Origin: an uncultured Muribaculaceae bacterium
GTDB taxonomy: Bacteria > Bacteroidota > Bacteroidia > Bacteroidales > Muribaculaceae
Reading direction: 5' to 3'
DNA length: 64,000 nt
Assembly: GCA_910586595.1 (NCBI GenBank)
Contig: CAJUJB010000007.1
Coordinates: forward strand, 23,810-87,809
In this document: piece by piece, positions 50,648-59,979 of the stretch
Layout of the letters: the number at the start of each line of letters is the position of its first letter
How positions within the stretch are numbered: the first letter of the stretch is position 1
Translations under genes and position numbers: made by a program
The notes under the pieces: generated by a model
Seen by the model: the letters and a program-made list of their open reading frames with translations, nothing else
What the model was told of the DNA's origin: nothing
The model's database searches: none

Positions 50648-52423
50648 ATGAAACTCACTCATCTGATATTATCCGCATCTATTTTGGCAGCTCCGGCTTC
50701 AGCGTTGGCTGCAAAGACTAATTTTACTCCTGGCGCCGTGTGGAACGATGTTTCCGGTAAGCATATCAACGCACACGGTGGTTGTGTGGTGTATGTCGAC
50801 GGCACTTATTATTGGTTTGGAGAAGACCGCACTGGTTACGACAGCAACGGCGTGAGTTGCTATAAGTCAACCGACCTGTATAACTGGACAAGGATTGGCT
50901 TGGCTTTCAAGATGGCACAAGCTAAAGATCCTGAGACCGGTAAGTGTATCCTGGAACGTCCGAAGGTTGTTTATAACGACACCACAGGTAAGTGGGTGAT
51001 GTATATCCACTGGGAGAACGGTAATGGTTACGGAGAAGCCCGCGTATGTGTGGCTGTCTGCGACCGTGTCGACGGCGAATACGAATTTGTGAGCACCTTC
51101 CGCCCCAACGGACATGATTCCCGCGACCAGACGATATTCAAGGATTCTGATGGTAAGGCATACCACTTCGGCTCGACCGACATGAACACCAATATGAATG
51201 TTGCTCTGCTGGCCGAAGACTATCTCTCAACAGAGCAGAACCCCGTTACCGAGACCAAGATTCTGAAGGGTTTGAGCTATGAGGCTCCCGCCATAATCAA
51301 GGTCGGCGACACATACTTCGGTGTATTTTCAGGTTGTACGGGCTGGGATCCCAACCCCGGTCACAGTGCCACAGCAACTGAGATTCTCGGTTATTGGGAG
51401 CCCGGAAAGAATTTTGCAATCGATGAAGGCGCGGCCACCACATATAAGAGTCAGAGCACTTATATTTTCCCGGTTGAAGGATATAACGGAGCCTATGTCT
51501 ACATGGGCGACCGCTGGAATTCATCAGATGTAGGCGGCAAGTCGGAGTATGTATGGCTGCCGCTCAGCGTGCGCTCGGGTGCCCCGACTGTGAAATGGTA
51601 CGACTCCTGGGATCTAAGCGTGTTCGATAACTGCGACCGCTTCGCCCGTATAGAAAATCCTGCCGACGGTATGGTGGTGCGTATACTCGACAAATACTCC
51701 GACCGATGGATGTCTACAAAAGGTAATGGATTCTATATCGACAATGACAATGATGCCACAAACATTGATTTCCGCCTTGAGGCGACTGAGAATCCATATG
51801 TATGGCGCTTCATCGAGGTTGAGTCAGGTAAATATCTTGAATCGGTATTCGGATCTCTGATGCTTAGTGAGGCCAATGGCAAGCCCACTCAGGATTGGCG
51901 ACTGGAGCTTGAAGAAGATGGCTGCTATAAAATCCAGAATACCAACGACTCCAAGATGCTTACTGTTTCAGGGGCTGCCCAGCTCGCCGGAACTCCTGTA
52001 TTCATGACCCAGCCTGGAGCAAGCACTTCGCAGAGTTTCGGCTTGTACTTCGACGTACGCGAGAATGACTATACTGCCGCAGATATGTTCAGCGCCGGTT
52101 ACCGTGCTTCCAACCGCGAGAAGATGGCCGCGCAGGCTGAGTATGAGGCAAGCGTAGGTGTTGACAAAATTGAAGCTGGTGTCATGGCTTCAGCTGTGCG
52201 AGTAGTGGACAACCGTACTCTCGCAGTGTATTCCACTGCCACGGATGCTGTAGATATGTATATTTACGAAGCCGCCTCAGGCCGCACCATTCTTGCGCAG
52301 CAGTGCGATCTGAGCCGTGGAGAGAATCTTGTCAATCTCGCATCACCTCTGGCTAACGGACTCTATCTGGTAAGCTTCACGGGCGAGTGGGGCAGTATGG
52401 TTGCTAAAGTCGTAGTACGTTAA
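50648..52423 (+). CDS. Secreted GH43 family glycosidase (exo-galactanase-like) with ricin-like domain
   Basis: 591 residues; signal MKLTHLILSASILAAPASAL. Five-bladed propeller of GH43: HINAHGGCVVYVDGTYYWFG (residue ~38), CYKSTDLYNWTRIG, ERPKVVYNDTTGKWVMYIH, DQTIFKDSDGKAYHFGS and YEAPAIIKVGDTYFGVFSG. The HGGCVVY...YYWFGE pattern is like the subfamily containing exo-beta-1,3-galactanases (GH43_24), in which the usual base may differ. Residues ~330-475 form a ricin-like module (GNGFYIDNDNDATNIDF). The end (NGLYLVSFTGEW, AKVVVR) is a sorting-like tail. It suggests arabinogalactan or related substrate; specificity is a hypothesis. Confidence 0.83.
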   Translation: MKLTHLILSASILAAPASALAAKTNFTPGAVWNDVSGKHINAHGGCVVYVDGTYYWFGEDRTGYDSNGVSCYKSTDLYNWTRIGLAFKMAQAKDPETGKCILERPKVVYNDTTGKWVMYIHWENGNGYGEARVCVAVCDRVDGEYEFVSTFRPNGHDSRDQTIFKDSDGKAYHFGSTDMNTNMNVALLAEDYLSTEQNPVTETKILKGLSYEAPAIIKVGDTYFGVFSGCTGWDPNPGHSATATEILGYWEPGKNFAIDEGAATTYKSQSTYIFPVEGYNGAYVYMGDRWNSSDVGGKSEYVWLPLSVRSGAPTVKWYDSWDLSVFDNCDRFARIENPADGMVVRILDKYSDRWMSTKGNGFYIDNDNDATNIDFRLEATENPYVWRFIEVESGKYLESVFGSLMLSEANGKPTQDWRLELEEDGCYKIQNTNDSKMLTVSGAAQLAGTPVFMTQPGASTSQSFGLYFDVRENDYTAADMFSAGYRASNREKMAAQAEYEASVGVDKIEAGVMASAVRVVDNRTLAVYSTATDAVDMYIYEAASGRTILAQQCDLSRGENLVNLASPLANGLYLVSFTGEWGSMVAKVVVR

Positions 52424-52468
52424 AAAATAAATGCTAAGGCTTAGAGCATGGTTTTCGGTTTTTTTTCG

Positions 52469-52476
52469 TAATTTTG
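52469..52476 (+). promoter_or_regulatory. Promoter -7 box for the five-gene DUF6057-to-CcsBA unit
   Basis: TAATTTTG, 45 bases upstream of the DUF6057 ATG. No clear -33 TTTG; the upstream stretch is T-rich (TTTTCGGTTTTTTTTCG). Confidence 0.55.
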
Positions 52477-52521
52477 TACACAACTATTGACAAATTAGGA
52501 CGCTATACCTTAAATTAACCT

Positions 52522-54360
52522 ATGCCTAAACACTCAGCAAAATCCTCTCACAAGCGCGTGCAACGCAATTTCAACATAGCCCCTTACGCTTTGCCGGTTG
52601 CTGCAGGTCTCTTCCTTGTGCTTGCCTGTGTGCTGCTCGGTGGCACCAATTTCAGCTATTTGCGGAAACTCGATGACCTGTCTCTGTTCATGAGCTCGGG
52701 CTCATTTTTCCACGACAGCCTGCAGGTGCCAGGTGGCTTGTTGTCCTGGGCCGGGGCTTTCCTCACTCAGTTTTTTTATTATCCCTGGCTGGGCACCGGC
52801 GTGTTCGCTGTTTTGCTGGCAGGCTTGTGGTGGCTGCTCTGTAAGGCCTTCTCTTTTCAGAAGGCTCTGGCGCCGCTGGCCGGGGTTGCTCCGGTGATGC
52901 TGCTCCTGGCAGCCGTCATGCCCGGATATCTCATATATACGATGAAAACTCCGGGTTTCCCGTTCACAGCCTTGCTCGGATTCGCCGTCTCGGCATCTGT
53001 GCTGCTGGCCTACCGGACTACCAGTGGCGGCACCATGCGTGCGGTCGTCTTGCTCGTGACTGCGGCACTCTATCCCTTGTTTGGTTTTTATGCCTTATTC
53101 GGAATAGTGCTTGCGGCCGCATATGAGCTCATGGCACGTCGTACATGGTGGGCCGCAGCTGTAGGAGTAGTGTGTGGAGCCCTTGTGCCGCAGCTGTGGT
53201 TTTATTTTGCGGAGTCACACATGATGCTGGCCAATGCTTATACGGGAAGCCTTCCGCGCTTCGGAGTTTCGAGCACGGCGTTGTGGTTGCCGTATATCGT
53301 AGTGTTTATCGTGATGGTGTTTGGAGCTGTCTATGCCGGAAGATCCCATGCCAAGCAGATTTCTTTCAGCGGACAAGTTGCGGCATGCTCAGTATTTGGC
53401 ATTGCACTCGTGGCTGCCTTTGTCGGGCGCTTCAATGACCCCAACTTCAACACCTTCATGGAGATGGATATGGCCATTGAGGATGCTGACTACGCAGCTG
53501 CCGTAGCTGCAGCCCGCGAGCTTGACGACGAGCCTACCCGCGTGCACGGACTGTATACTCATCTTGCCTTGTTCCATCAAGGCGCTGCCGGCGACAGCCT
53601 GTTTACCTTCCCGATGTCGGATGCCGACTATGCCTCGCCGCTTCCTGACCTTGCCCTGCGTGTTACATGTTCGCGTGGCCTTAATTATGGTTTTGGTCGC
53701 ATCAACGACTGTTACCGCTGGTGTATGGAAGATATGGTTGAGTATGGCCCTAAGGTGGAGTATATAAAGTATCTTGCCAAGTGCTCGCTGCTGAATGGCG
53801 AGATGGATCTTGCACGCCGATACATCCGCATGCTCTCCCGGACCTTGTTCCACCGCGAGTGGGCCAGGAAATACATGGAGTATGTCGACCGGCCCGAGCT
53901 TATGGTTGATGATCCTGAATTTGCCGCCATCCGTCCGCTGATGGCCTATAATAACCATATTGGAGGTGATGGTGCCCTTATCGAGACTTACATATCGAGC
54001 ACTACAGCCGCTCTGGCAGGAGGCCCGCCACCATTGGTAGAGCTCTCGCTGCAGTTCAATATGATCCGCAAGAATATTCCTGACTTCTGGCCGCGCTTCA
54101 TGCTCTATGCCCGTACGCACGACCGCCTCCCGCGCCACTACCAGGAGGCCGCCATCCTCTTCTCTACGCTTGAAGGGAAAGTCGACTGGCACCAGTTCAA
54201 TATCGATAATGACGTTAGTGCCTCGTTTGCGAAGTTCATGAATCTTGCAAATCAGAACTCCCGTCTTTCGGAGGACGCAAACAGAGAAATATTCCGCCCC
54301 ATGTTCGGCGATACATACTGGTTCTACTATTTCTTTACAAAAGGATTGAAAACCACATGA
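52522..54360 (+). CDS. DUF6057 family integral membrane protein
   Basis: 612 residues. The N-terminal ~300 residues have about eight to ten membrane helices (ALPVAAGLFLVLACVLL, VFAVLLAGLWWLL, MLLLAAVMPGYLIY, ALLGFAVSASVLLAY and others). The C-terminal half is soluble and helical, TPR-like (LDLARRYIRMLSRTLFHREWA), with FMEMDMAIEDADYAAAVAAA after the last membrane segment. This is the layout of DUF6057 proteins in Bacteroidales; no function is known. Its stop overlaps the start of the lipoprotein gene (ATGA). Confidence 0.85.
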   Translation: MPKHSAKSSHKRVQRNFNIAPYALPVAAGLFLVLACVLLGGTNFSYLRKLDDLSLFMSSGSFFHDSLQVPGGLLSWAGAFLTQFFYYPWLGTGVFAVLLAGLWWLLCKAFSFQKALAPLAGVAPVMLLLAAVMPGYLIYTMKTPGFPFTALLGFAVSASVLLAYRTTSGGTMRAVVLLVTAALYPLFGFYALFGIVLAAAYELMARRTWWAAAVGVVCGALVPQLWFYFAESHMMLANAYTGSLPRFGVSSTALWLPYIVVFIVMVFGAVYAGRSHAKQISFSGQVAACSVFGIALVAAFVGRFNDPNFNTFMEMDMAIEDADYAAAVAAARELDDEPTRVHGLYTHLALFHQGAAGDSLFTFPMSDADYASPLPDLALRVTCSRGLNYGFGRINDCYRWCMEDMVEYGPKVEYIKYLAKCSLLNGEMDLARRYIRMLSRTLFHREWARKYMEYVDRPELMVDDPEFAAIRPLMAYNNHIGGDGALIETYISSTTAALAGGPPPLVELSLQFNMIRKNIPDFWPRFMLYARTHDRLPRHYQEAAILFSTLEGKVDWHQFNIDNDVSASFAKFMNLANQNSRLSEDANREIFRPMFGDTYWFYYFFTKGLKTT

Positions 54361-55862
54361 CCACTTCATTGAAGCATCTCATCAGTTCATTGATACCCGT
54401 TGCATGTGCCTTCGGGTTTGCTTCCTGTTCTCCGGGTTTGCCCGAGAACTATACGCGTACGGCCGCTGAGCCTAAATTGTACCCCGATTACAGCGGCATC
54501 ACCGTGCCATGCAATATAGCTCCCCTCAATTGCCGGATTGATGAGGATGGCGAGTCATTCCGGGCCCATTTCTATACCGATGCCAATGCAGAAGGCATAG
54601 TCGTAGATGGCCAGGCGATCGATATACCCGTTGAGCCGTGGCATCGTCTGCTTGCAGACGCCGACACTGTCTTTGCCGACATATATGTGGAGAAAGATGG
54701 AGCATGGACCCGCTATGCGACGATACGTAACGCGGTGGCCGACAGCATCGACCCCTATATCTCCTATCGTCTTATCGAACCGTCGTATATCTCGTTCGAG
54801 ACCATGGCTATCTGCCAGCGTAACCTTGAAAACTTCGACGAGCATGAGATTTACAACAGTCAGGCTCTCTCGGCTGAAGATGAAGGACAATGCATCAATT
54901 GTCACTCTTACCAAGGTTATAACCGCGCCGGGAACATGCAGATGCATGTGCGCGTGCGCAACGGCGGCACGGTAATCGCTCACGACGGCACCATCAAGAA
55001 GGTCAATCTCAAGACTCCCGAGACCCTTTCGGCAGGTGTATATCCAAGCTGGCATCCTACCGAGCCTCTGATTGCTTATTCACTGAATACTACCACCCAG
55101 AGTTTTCACTCGAAGGATATAAACAAAATCGAGGTGCAGGATGCGGCTTCAGATCTGATTCTCTATGATGTGGCCAATGATCGTATAAGCATCATTGCAG
55201 CCGACAGCACAGAGCTGGAAACTTTTCCATATTGGCATCCCGATGGTCGTAGTCTATGGTATGTTTCTGCATCGGTGCCTGCTATGACCGCTGAAGAAAT
55301 GGGTTTATATCAGAACTCCAATTATGAGGATTTCAAATATGACCTCTACCGTCGCGAGTTTGATCCTGTAACCCGCACATTCGGTGCTGTGGATACTGTG
55401 CTGTGTGCTTCAGGCTACGGCAAGAGTGCCACCCTTCCGCGTCCGTCGCCAGATGGGAAATACCTTCTCTTCACCATGGGCGCGTTCGGTACCTTCCATA
55501 TCTGGCATCGCGACAGCGACCTTTATCTTGCCGACCTCACTTCAGGTGCCATAAGGCCTATGGATGAGCTCAACAGCGACAATGTCGAGAGCTACCATAG
55601 TTGGTCGTCGAATGGCCGTTGGATTATATTCAGCACACGTCGCGACGATGGGTCGTACACTCGTCTGTATCTGTCTCATTTCCGCCCCGACGGAACAGCC
55701 TCGAAGCCTTTCCGTCTGCCTCAGTCTTCTCCTTCTCACGACGAGGATCTGATGAAGTCGTATAACATACCCGAGTTTATGGTCTGTCCGGTGTCGCTCA
55801 GCAAGCGCGAACTTGTATCAGCCATCAAGCACGAGCCTGTAAATGTCACGCTTGATAAATAA
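54357..55862 (+). CDS. Beta-propeller (PD40/TolB-like) lipoprotein with CxxCH haem motif
   Basis: 501 residues. Lipoprotein signal with lipobox FASC (Cys near residue 23), then an N-terminal beta region, then CINCH at about 179-183 followed by SYQGYNRAGNMQMHVR, and PD40/WD40-like blades (VYPSWHPTEPLIAYSL, FPYWHPDGRSLWYVSA, LPRPSPDGKYLLFTM, YHSWSSNGRWIIFST). The C-I-N-C-H pentapeptide is exactly the c-type haem attachment motif, and a CcsBA-type haem ligase is encoded in the same unit, so covalent haem is plausible; Met in NMQMH might be the distal ligand. Overlaps its neighbours on both sides (4 and 20 bases). Confidence 0.82.
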   Translation: MTTSLKHLISSLIPVACAFGFASCSPGLPENYTRTAAEPKLYPDYSGITVPCNIAPLNCRIDEDGESFRAHFYTDANAEGIVVDGQAIDIPVEPWHRLLADADTVFADIYVEKDGAWTRYATIRNAVADSIDPYISYRLIEPSYISFETMAICQRNLENFDEHEIYNSQALSAEDEGQCINCHSYQGYNRAGNMQMHVRVRNGGTVIAHDGTIKKVNLKTPETLSAGVYPSWHPTEPLIAYSLNTTTQSFHSKDINKIEVQDAASDLILYDVANDRISIIAADSTELETFPYWHPDGRSLWYVSASVPAMTAEEMGLYQNSNYEDFKYDLYRREFDPVTRTFGAVDTVLCASGYGKSATLPRPSPDGKYLLFTMGAFGTFHIWHRDSDLYLADLTSGAIRPMDELNSDNVESYHSWSSNGRWIIFSTRRDDGSYTRLYLSHFRPDGTASKPFRLPQSSPSHDEDLMKSYNIPEFMVCPVSLSKRELVSAIKHEPVNVTLDK

Positions 55863-58800
55863 GATTCGGGCCTCATTGATTTTGGTGGCGCTTATGCTGG
55901 GCATGCACTGCACAGCAATGGCGTCTACCATTGATTTTAGATCTCGTACAATCGGAACTGCCGATGGCCTTCCTTCCGATAATGTTGAGCAGGTGTTCCA
56001 GGATAGTGAGGGATATATGTGGTTCGCAACCCGTAACGGCTTGGCCCGTTATGACGGATTTGGCATGGAAATCTTCAAGTCAAGTGTACGTAACGGCGAT
56101 CTGCTTAACAACAACAGCATCTCATGTCTGGCTGAAGATAAGAACCACCGGCTATGGATCGGCACTCCCGATGGACTTAATTATTTCGATAAGCCTACCG
56201 GACAGTTGCATCGTATCGACCGGAAGGAATTTAGAAACAACCCCATTTCATGCATACTGCCTACGCGCGACGGCCGCATATTCGTTGGGTCGGATCAGGG
56301 CTTGTATGAGTATTTTGCCGAGAGTGACTCCTGTTACCTATATACTCGTGAACGGTCGGGCGATGTAATGCCGCAAACCTCTGTAAAATCACTGATTGAG
56401 GATTCGCGCGGCCATATATGGATCGGCACATGGAATGAAAACTTTTATCGCATAGATCCTGATGGTCAGTTCCATGCCTACGGCGCGCTTAACGACCGAA
56501 AGTCTGCCCATGTTATTTTTGAGGACAGCCGGCACCGTATATGGGTCGGTACGTGGGGGCGTGGCCTCTATATGCTTCGTAATCCATATGAGCCGGCCAA
56601 GACCACATGGGTAAATTATGTTCATTCGGCTGAAGATGAAGCCTCACTTTCCGACAATATAATCTATTCTATTTCCGAAGATCCAGCTACGCGCACTATA
56701 TGGGTTGGAACCCGGCGTGGCGTAAGCCTGCTGCGTGAAGGTGGCGATTCTTTCTTGCAGATACGTGTTCCGGCTCTCGAAACTCCTGTAAGAGAGGTTA
56801 CGTCGATTATCTGTGACCGCATCGGCATGATGTGGATAAGTATGCTGGGGCAGGGGGCCCTGGCCACAATTACCCGGCAGTCGGGGCTTCATCTTGATAA
56901 GCTGGATGCTATAAGAAAAACTTTCGGCACAAACGCCGTCCAGAGGGTGCTTGCCGACAGCCAGGGCCGTCTGTGGCTTAGCCTCGGAGGCAATGTGGGG
57001 CTTGTGACCTATAATCCGGCCGACCGGAGTATAACAACCAATCCTCATTTCCCATTTTCGGCGGCTGCGATGACGCCATATACGGTTCAAAGCTTGCTGG
57101 AGTGCCACGATGGCCGCATCTTTGTCGGCACCTATGACGGCGGCCTCTATATCATGTCTCGTGATGGTGAGATGCTCAGCCATCATCAGAAGGCAGACAC
57201 TCCGTGGGTGTCAGGCGACCGTGTGTCTGATATTTTTGAAGACCGTGGGGGTAGGATATGGTTAGGTGGTCTTCCGGGCTTGTCGGTGCTTATGCCCGAC
57301 GGTTCTTACTGCCGGTTAGACTCTATCATCCCGTCGCAAGTGATGGTCAACTGCATCACGGAAGGTGCTGATGGCGCGATATGGATCGGCACACAGAACA
57401 TGGGCGTGCTGCGTATAGACGGCTCCGGCTCCGACCGGCGAGGCTACAGCATTGCTCACTATAATCCGGAGAAAGGCACATTGAATTCCTCGATGGTGAC
57501 GGCGCTGTATTGCGATGCGTACGGACGGATATGGGTAGGTACCGATGGCTCGGGGCTAAGTCTTTACAACTACAAGAGCGACTTGTTTGTACCCGTTCAC
57601 ATGAAGTGGAACTTGCCTGGCGATGTGGTGTCGAGTATACTCGGTGATAGTTCTGCCAATCTTTGGATTGGCTCGAACATGGGCCTCTACAGCCTGAAGG
57701 TATCTCCCGATACGACACATGTCAATTTCAGGGTATATACTTCCCGCGACGGGGTGCAGGATAATGTGTTCAACCGTAATTCGGCCAGCATGGATAAGGA
57801 TGGCCGTATGTACTTCGGTGGCCCGCATGGCTTGAACATACTTGCCGGCCCTCTTGACGAAATAAACCATCGTGCCCTCCCGGTGACCATTACCAATGTG
57901 GAGGTCTTCGGTGTGGCGTGGGATAAGCTTGCATCATCACAGCGTGAGGCGGTGTCGAAACTGGCGCCTGGATACACTGACCATATAACCCTGTCGCCCG
58001 AAAGTAATAACTTCAGTATAGAGTTTGCTGTTCTTGATTTCGCCAATCATCCTCTTCAGCATAAATACGCTTACCGCCTTGATGGATTTGATTCCGATTG
58101 GCAATACACTGATGTATCGCGCCGTTTCGCTTACTATAACAATCTTCCGGCTGGCACGTACACTTTCCGGGTCAAGGCTTCGGATGACGACGGGCGGTGG
58201 AACGACGACGAGCGGACACTGAAGGTACAGGTACTGCCGCCGGCATGGGCTACCTGGTGGGCTAAATTGATCTACCTGTTTATCTTTGTTTCGCTGGCAT
58301 ACTCGGTCTATCGGTTCTCGCGGAAACGCGTGCAACGCCGCAACGCATTGCATCTCCGTGAGCTCGAACTGGCCCAGGCCGAGGAGCTCAACAAGGCCAA
58401 ACTTAAGTTCTTCACCAATATCACCCACGAATGGCTCACGCCTCTCTCTATCATTTCGGCTGTGGCTGAAGAGATGAAAGGTGTCACGCCGGAGTACCGG
58501 GAATATCACCGCATAATGACTTCGAGCGTCAACCGCCTTTCAAGGTTGCTTCAGCAGGTGCTTGAATTCCGCAAAGCTGAGAGTGGAAACCTCCACCTCC
58601 GTGTGTCGGAAGGCCACCTTCCGGAGATGGTGGAAAATGTGGTGGATAATATCATGCCCGTGCTCAAGGCTAAAGGCATTAGTTGTTCGTTTACTTCCGA
58701 GCCTGCCGATTTTTGTGTATGGTACGACCCCGATAAGATAGATAAGATTCTGTACAATCTACTTTCAAACGCCGCTAAATATGTAGTGGAAGGTTGTTCG

Positions 58801-59979
58801 GTAGTCGTCACACTCAAGCTTGAAGGAGACCATGCGGTTCTTTCAGTACGCGATGACGGCCCCGGAATACCGTCGTCTCGCCTCCCAGACTTATTCAAGA
58901 GGTTCTATGAAGGTGAACATCGCCGCTTCAATACCACCGGGAATGGCATCGGCCTTTCTCTGACCAAAGACCTTGTAGACCTCCATCATGGCAATATTGA
59001 GGTTAAGAGTGGTGAAGGAGAAGGTGCTGAATTTATTGTCACTATCCCTGTCTGCCGCAGCGCGTATGCCGATAATGAGATAGATACCTCCAAGCCTATC
59101 ATCTCATCCGGAGCAAGTGATGGCGCCTCAGTGGTCGACCGGGGCGAGTCGGAGAAGACAGTTGCTGGCGAAAGTGCCACACTGCTCGTAATTGAGGATG
59201 ATGCGGATCTTCTGAAGGTGATGGCTCAGGTGCTGGGGCATGAGTATAAGGTACTGACGGCTTCGTCTGCTGAGGATGCCCGTGAGCTATTGTTTAATAA
59301 CGACATCAATCTGATTATTTCCGATATAATGATGCCCGGTATCGGCGGCGTGGAGTTCTGCCGTTGGGCGAAAGGCCGCATCGAGTCATGTCATATACCG
59401 ATACTGCTGCTTACCGCCAACACTATTGAAGAGGCGGAAGTTGATGCTTATGAGGCTGGAGCCGACGGATTCATGCCTAAACCTTTCAGCATGAATGTGC
59501 TCCAGGCCCGTATTTCAAATCTGCTGAGGATGCGACGCACTGCAAACCGCAATTTCCGTGAGCAATTTGTGACTGATGTCGATGGCTTCGATTACTCGGG
59601 TCTCGATGAGAATTTCCTGAAGAAATCTGTGGATTGTATCACGGCGCACATCGATGATCCTGACTATAGCCAGACTATGTTTGTCGAGGAAATGGGTATT
59701 TCCCGGTCGACACTCTTCCGCAAGCTGAAGTCTTTGACTGGGCTGTCGTATTCGGCATTTGTGAGGAATATAAGATTGAAAACCGCATGCCGTATCATGC
59801 AGGAGAAACGGAATATACGCATTTCTGAACTGGCCTATGCCGTAGGGTTCAATGACCCTAAATATTTCAGCCTGTGTTTCAAAAAAGAATTTGGTATGCT
59901 TCCGAGCGAGTATATAGAGCGATTCATTACTAATGACCGGGAGTGTGCCGGCGACCCTAATACCATACCGCAATCATGA
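55843..59979 (+). CDS. Hybrid two-component system sensor/regulator (HTCS)
   Basis: 1378 residues in one chain: signal peptide (to ~28), about 14 Reg_prop propeller repeats in the periplasm (IGTADGLPSDNVEQVFQDS, GHIWIGTW, GRIWVGTDGSGLSLYN), Y_Y_Y domain (YAYRLDGFDSDWQY near 745), one membrane segment near 807-825 (LIYLFIFVSLAYSVYRF), HisKA with H862 in ITHEWLTPLSII, HATPase (NLLSNAAKYV, RDDGPGIPSSRL, GNGIGLSLTKDLVDLHHG), receiver with D1161 in IISDIMMPGIGG, and AraC-type HTH at the end (ISELAYAVGFNDPKYFSLCF). HTCS normally control a neighbouring polysaccharide locus; here it sits inside a five-gene unit with no SusC/SusD beside it. It overlaps the next gene by four bases. Confidence 0.95.
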   Translation: MSRLINKIRASLILVALMLGMHCTAMASTIDFRSRTIGTADGLPSDNVEQVFQDSEGYMWFATRNGLARYDGFGMEIFKSSVRNGDLLNNNSISCLAEDKNHRLWIGTPDGLNYFDKPTGQLHRIDRKEFRNNPISCILPTRDGRIFVGSDQGLYEYFAESDSCYLYTRERSGDVMPQTSVKSLIEDSRGHIWIGTWNENFYRIDPDGQFHAYGALNDRKSAHVIFEDSRHRIWVGTWGRGLYMLRNPYEPAKTTWVNYVHSAEDEASLSDNIIYSISEDPATRTIWVGTRRGVSLLREGGDSFLQIRVPALETPVREVTSIICDRIGMMWISMLGQGALATITRQSGLHLDKLDAIRKTFGTNAVQRVLADSQGRLWLSLGGNVGLVTYNPADRSITTNPHFPFSAAAMTPYTVQSLLECHDGRIFVGTYDGGLYIMSRDGEMLSHHQKADTPWVSGDRVSDIFEDRGGRIWLGGLPGLSVLMPDGSYCRLDSIIPSQVMVNCITEGADGAIWIGTQNMGVLRIDGSGSDRRGYSIAHYNPEKGTLNSSMVTALYCDAYGRIWVGTDGSGLSLYNYKSDLFVPVHMKWNLPGDVVSSILGDSSANLWIGSNMGLYSLKVSPDTTHVNFRVYTSRDGVQDNVFNRNSASMDKDGRMYFGGPHGLNILAGPLDEINHRALPVTITNVEVFGVAWDKLASSQREAVSKLAPGYTDHITLSPESNNFSIEFAVLDFANHPLQHKYAYRLDGFDSDWQYTDVSRRFAYYNNLPAGTYTFRVKASDDDGRWNDDERTLKVQVLPPAWATWWAKLIYLFIFVSLAYSVYRFSRKRVQRRNALHLRELELAQAEELNKAKLKFFTNITHEWLTPLSIISAVAEEMKGVTPEYREYHRIMTSSVNRLSRLLQQVLEFRKAESGNLHLRVSEGHLPEMVENVVDNIMPVLKAKGISCSFTSEPADFCVWYDPDKIDKILYNLLSNAAKYVVEGCSVVVTLKLEGDHAVLSVRDDGPGIPSSRLPDLFKRFYEGEHRRFNTTGNGIGLSLTKDLVDLHHGNIEVKSGEGEGAEFIVTIPVCRSAYADNEIDTSKPIISSGASDGASVVDRGESEKTVAGESATLLVIEDDADLLKVMAQVLGHEYKVLTASSAEDARELLFNNDINLIISDIMMPGIGGVEFCRWAKGRIESCHIPILLLTANTIEEAEVDAYEAGADGFMPKPFSMNVLQARISNLLRMRRTANRNFREQFVTDVDGFDYSGLDENFLKKSVDCITAHIDDPDYSQTMFVEEMGISRSTLFRKLKSLTGLSYSAFVRNIRLKTACRIMQEKRNIRISELAYAVGFNDPKYFSLCFKKEFGMLPSEYIERFITNDRECAGDPNTIPQS

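Noticed and set aside
53389..54369. Antisense frame of 326 codons opposite DUF6057
   Set aside because: It covers the C-terminal half of a gene whose reading frame is fixed by the ATGA coupling to the next gene.
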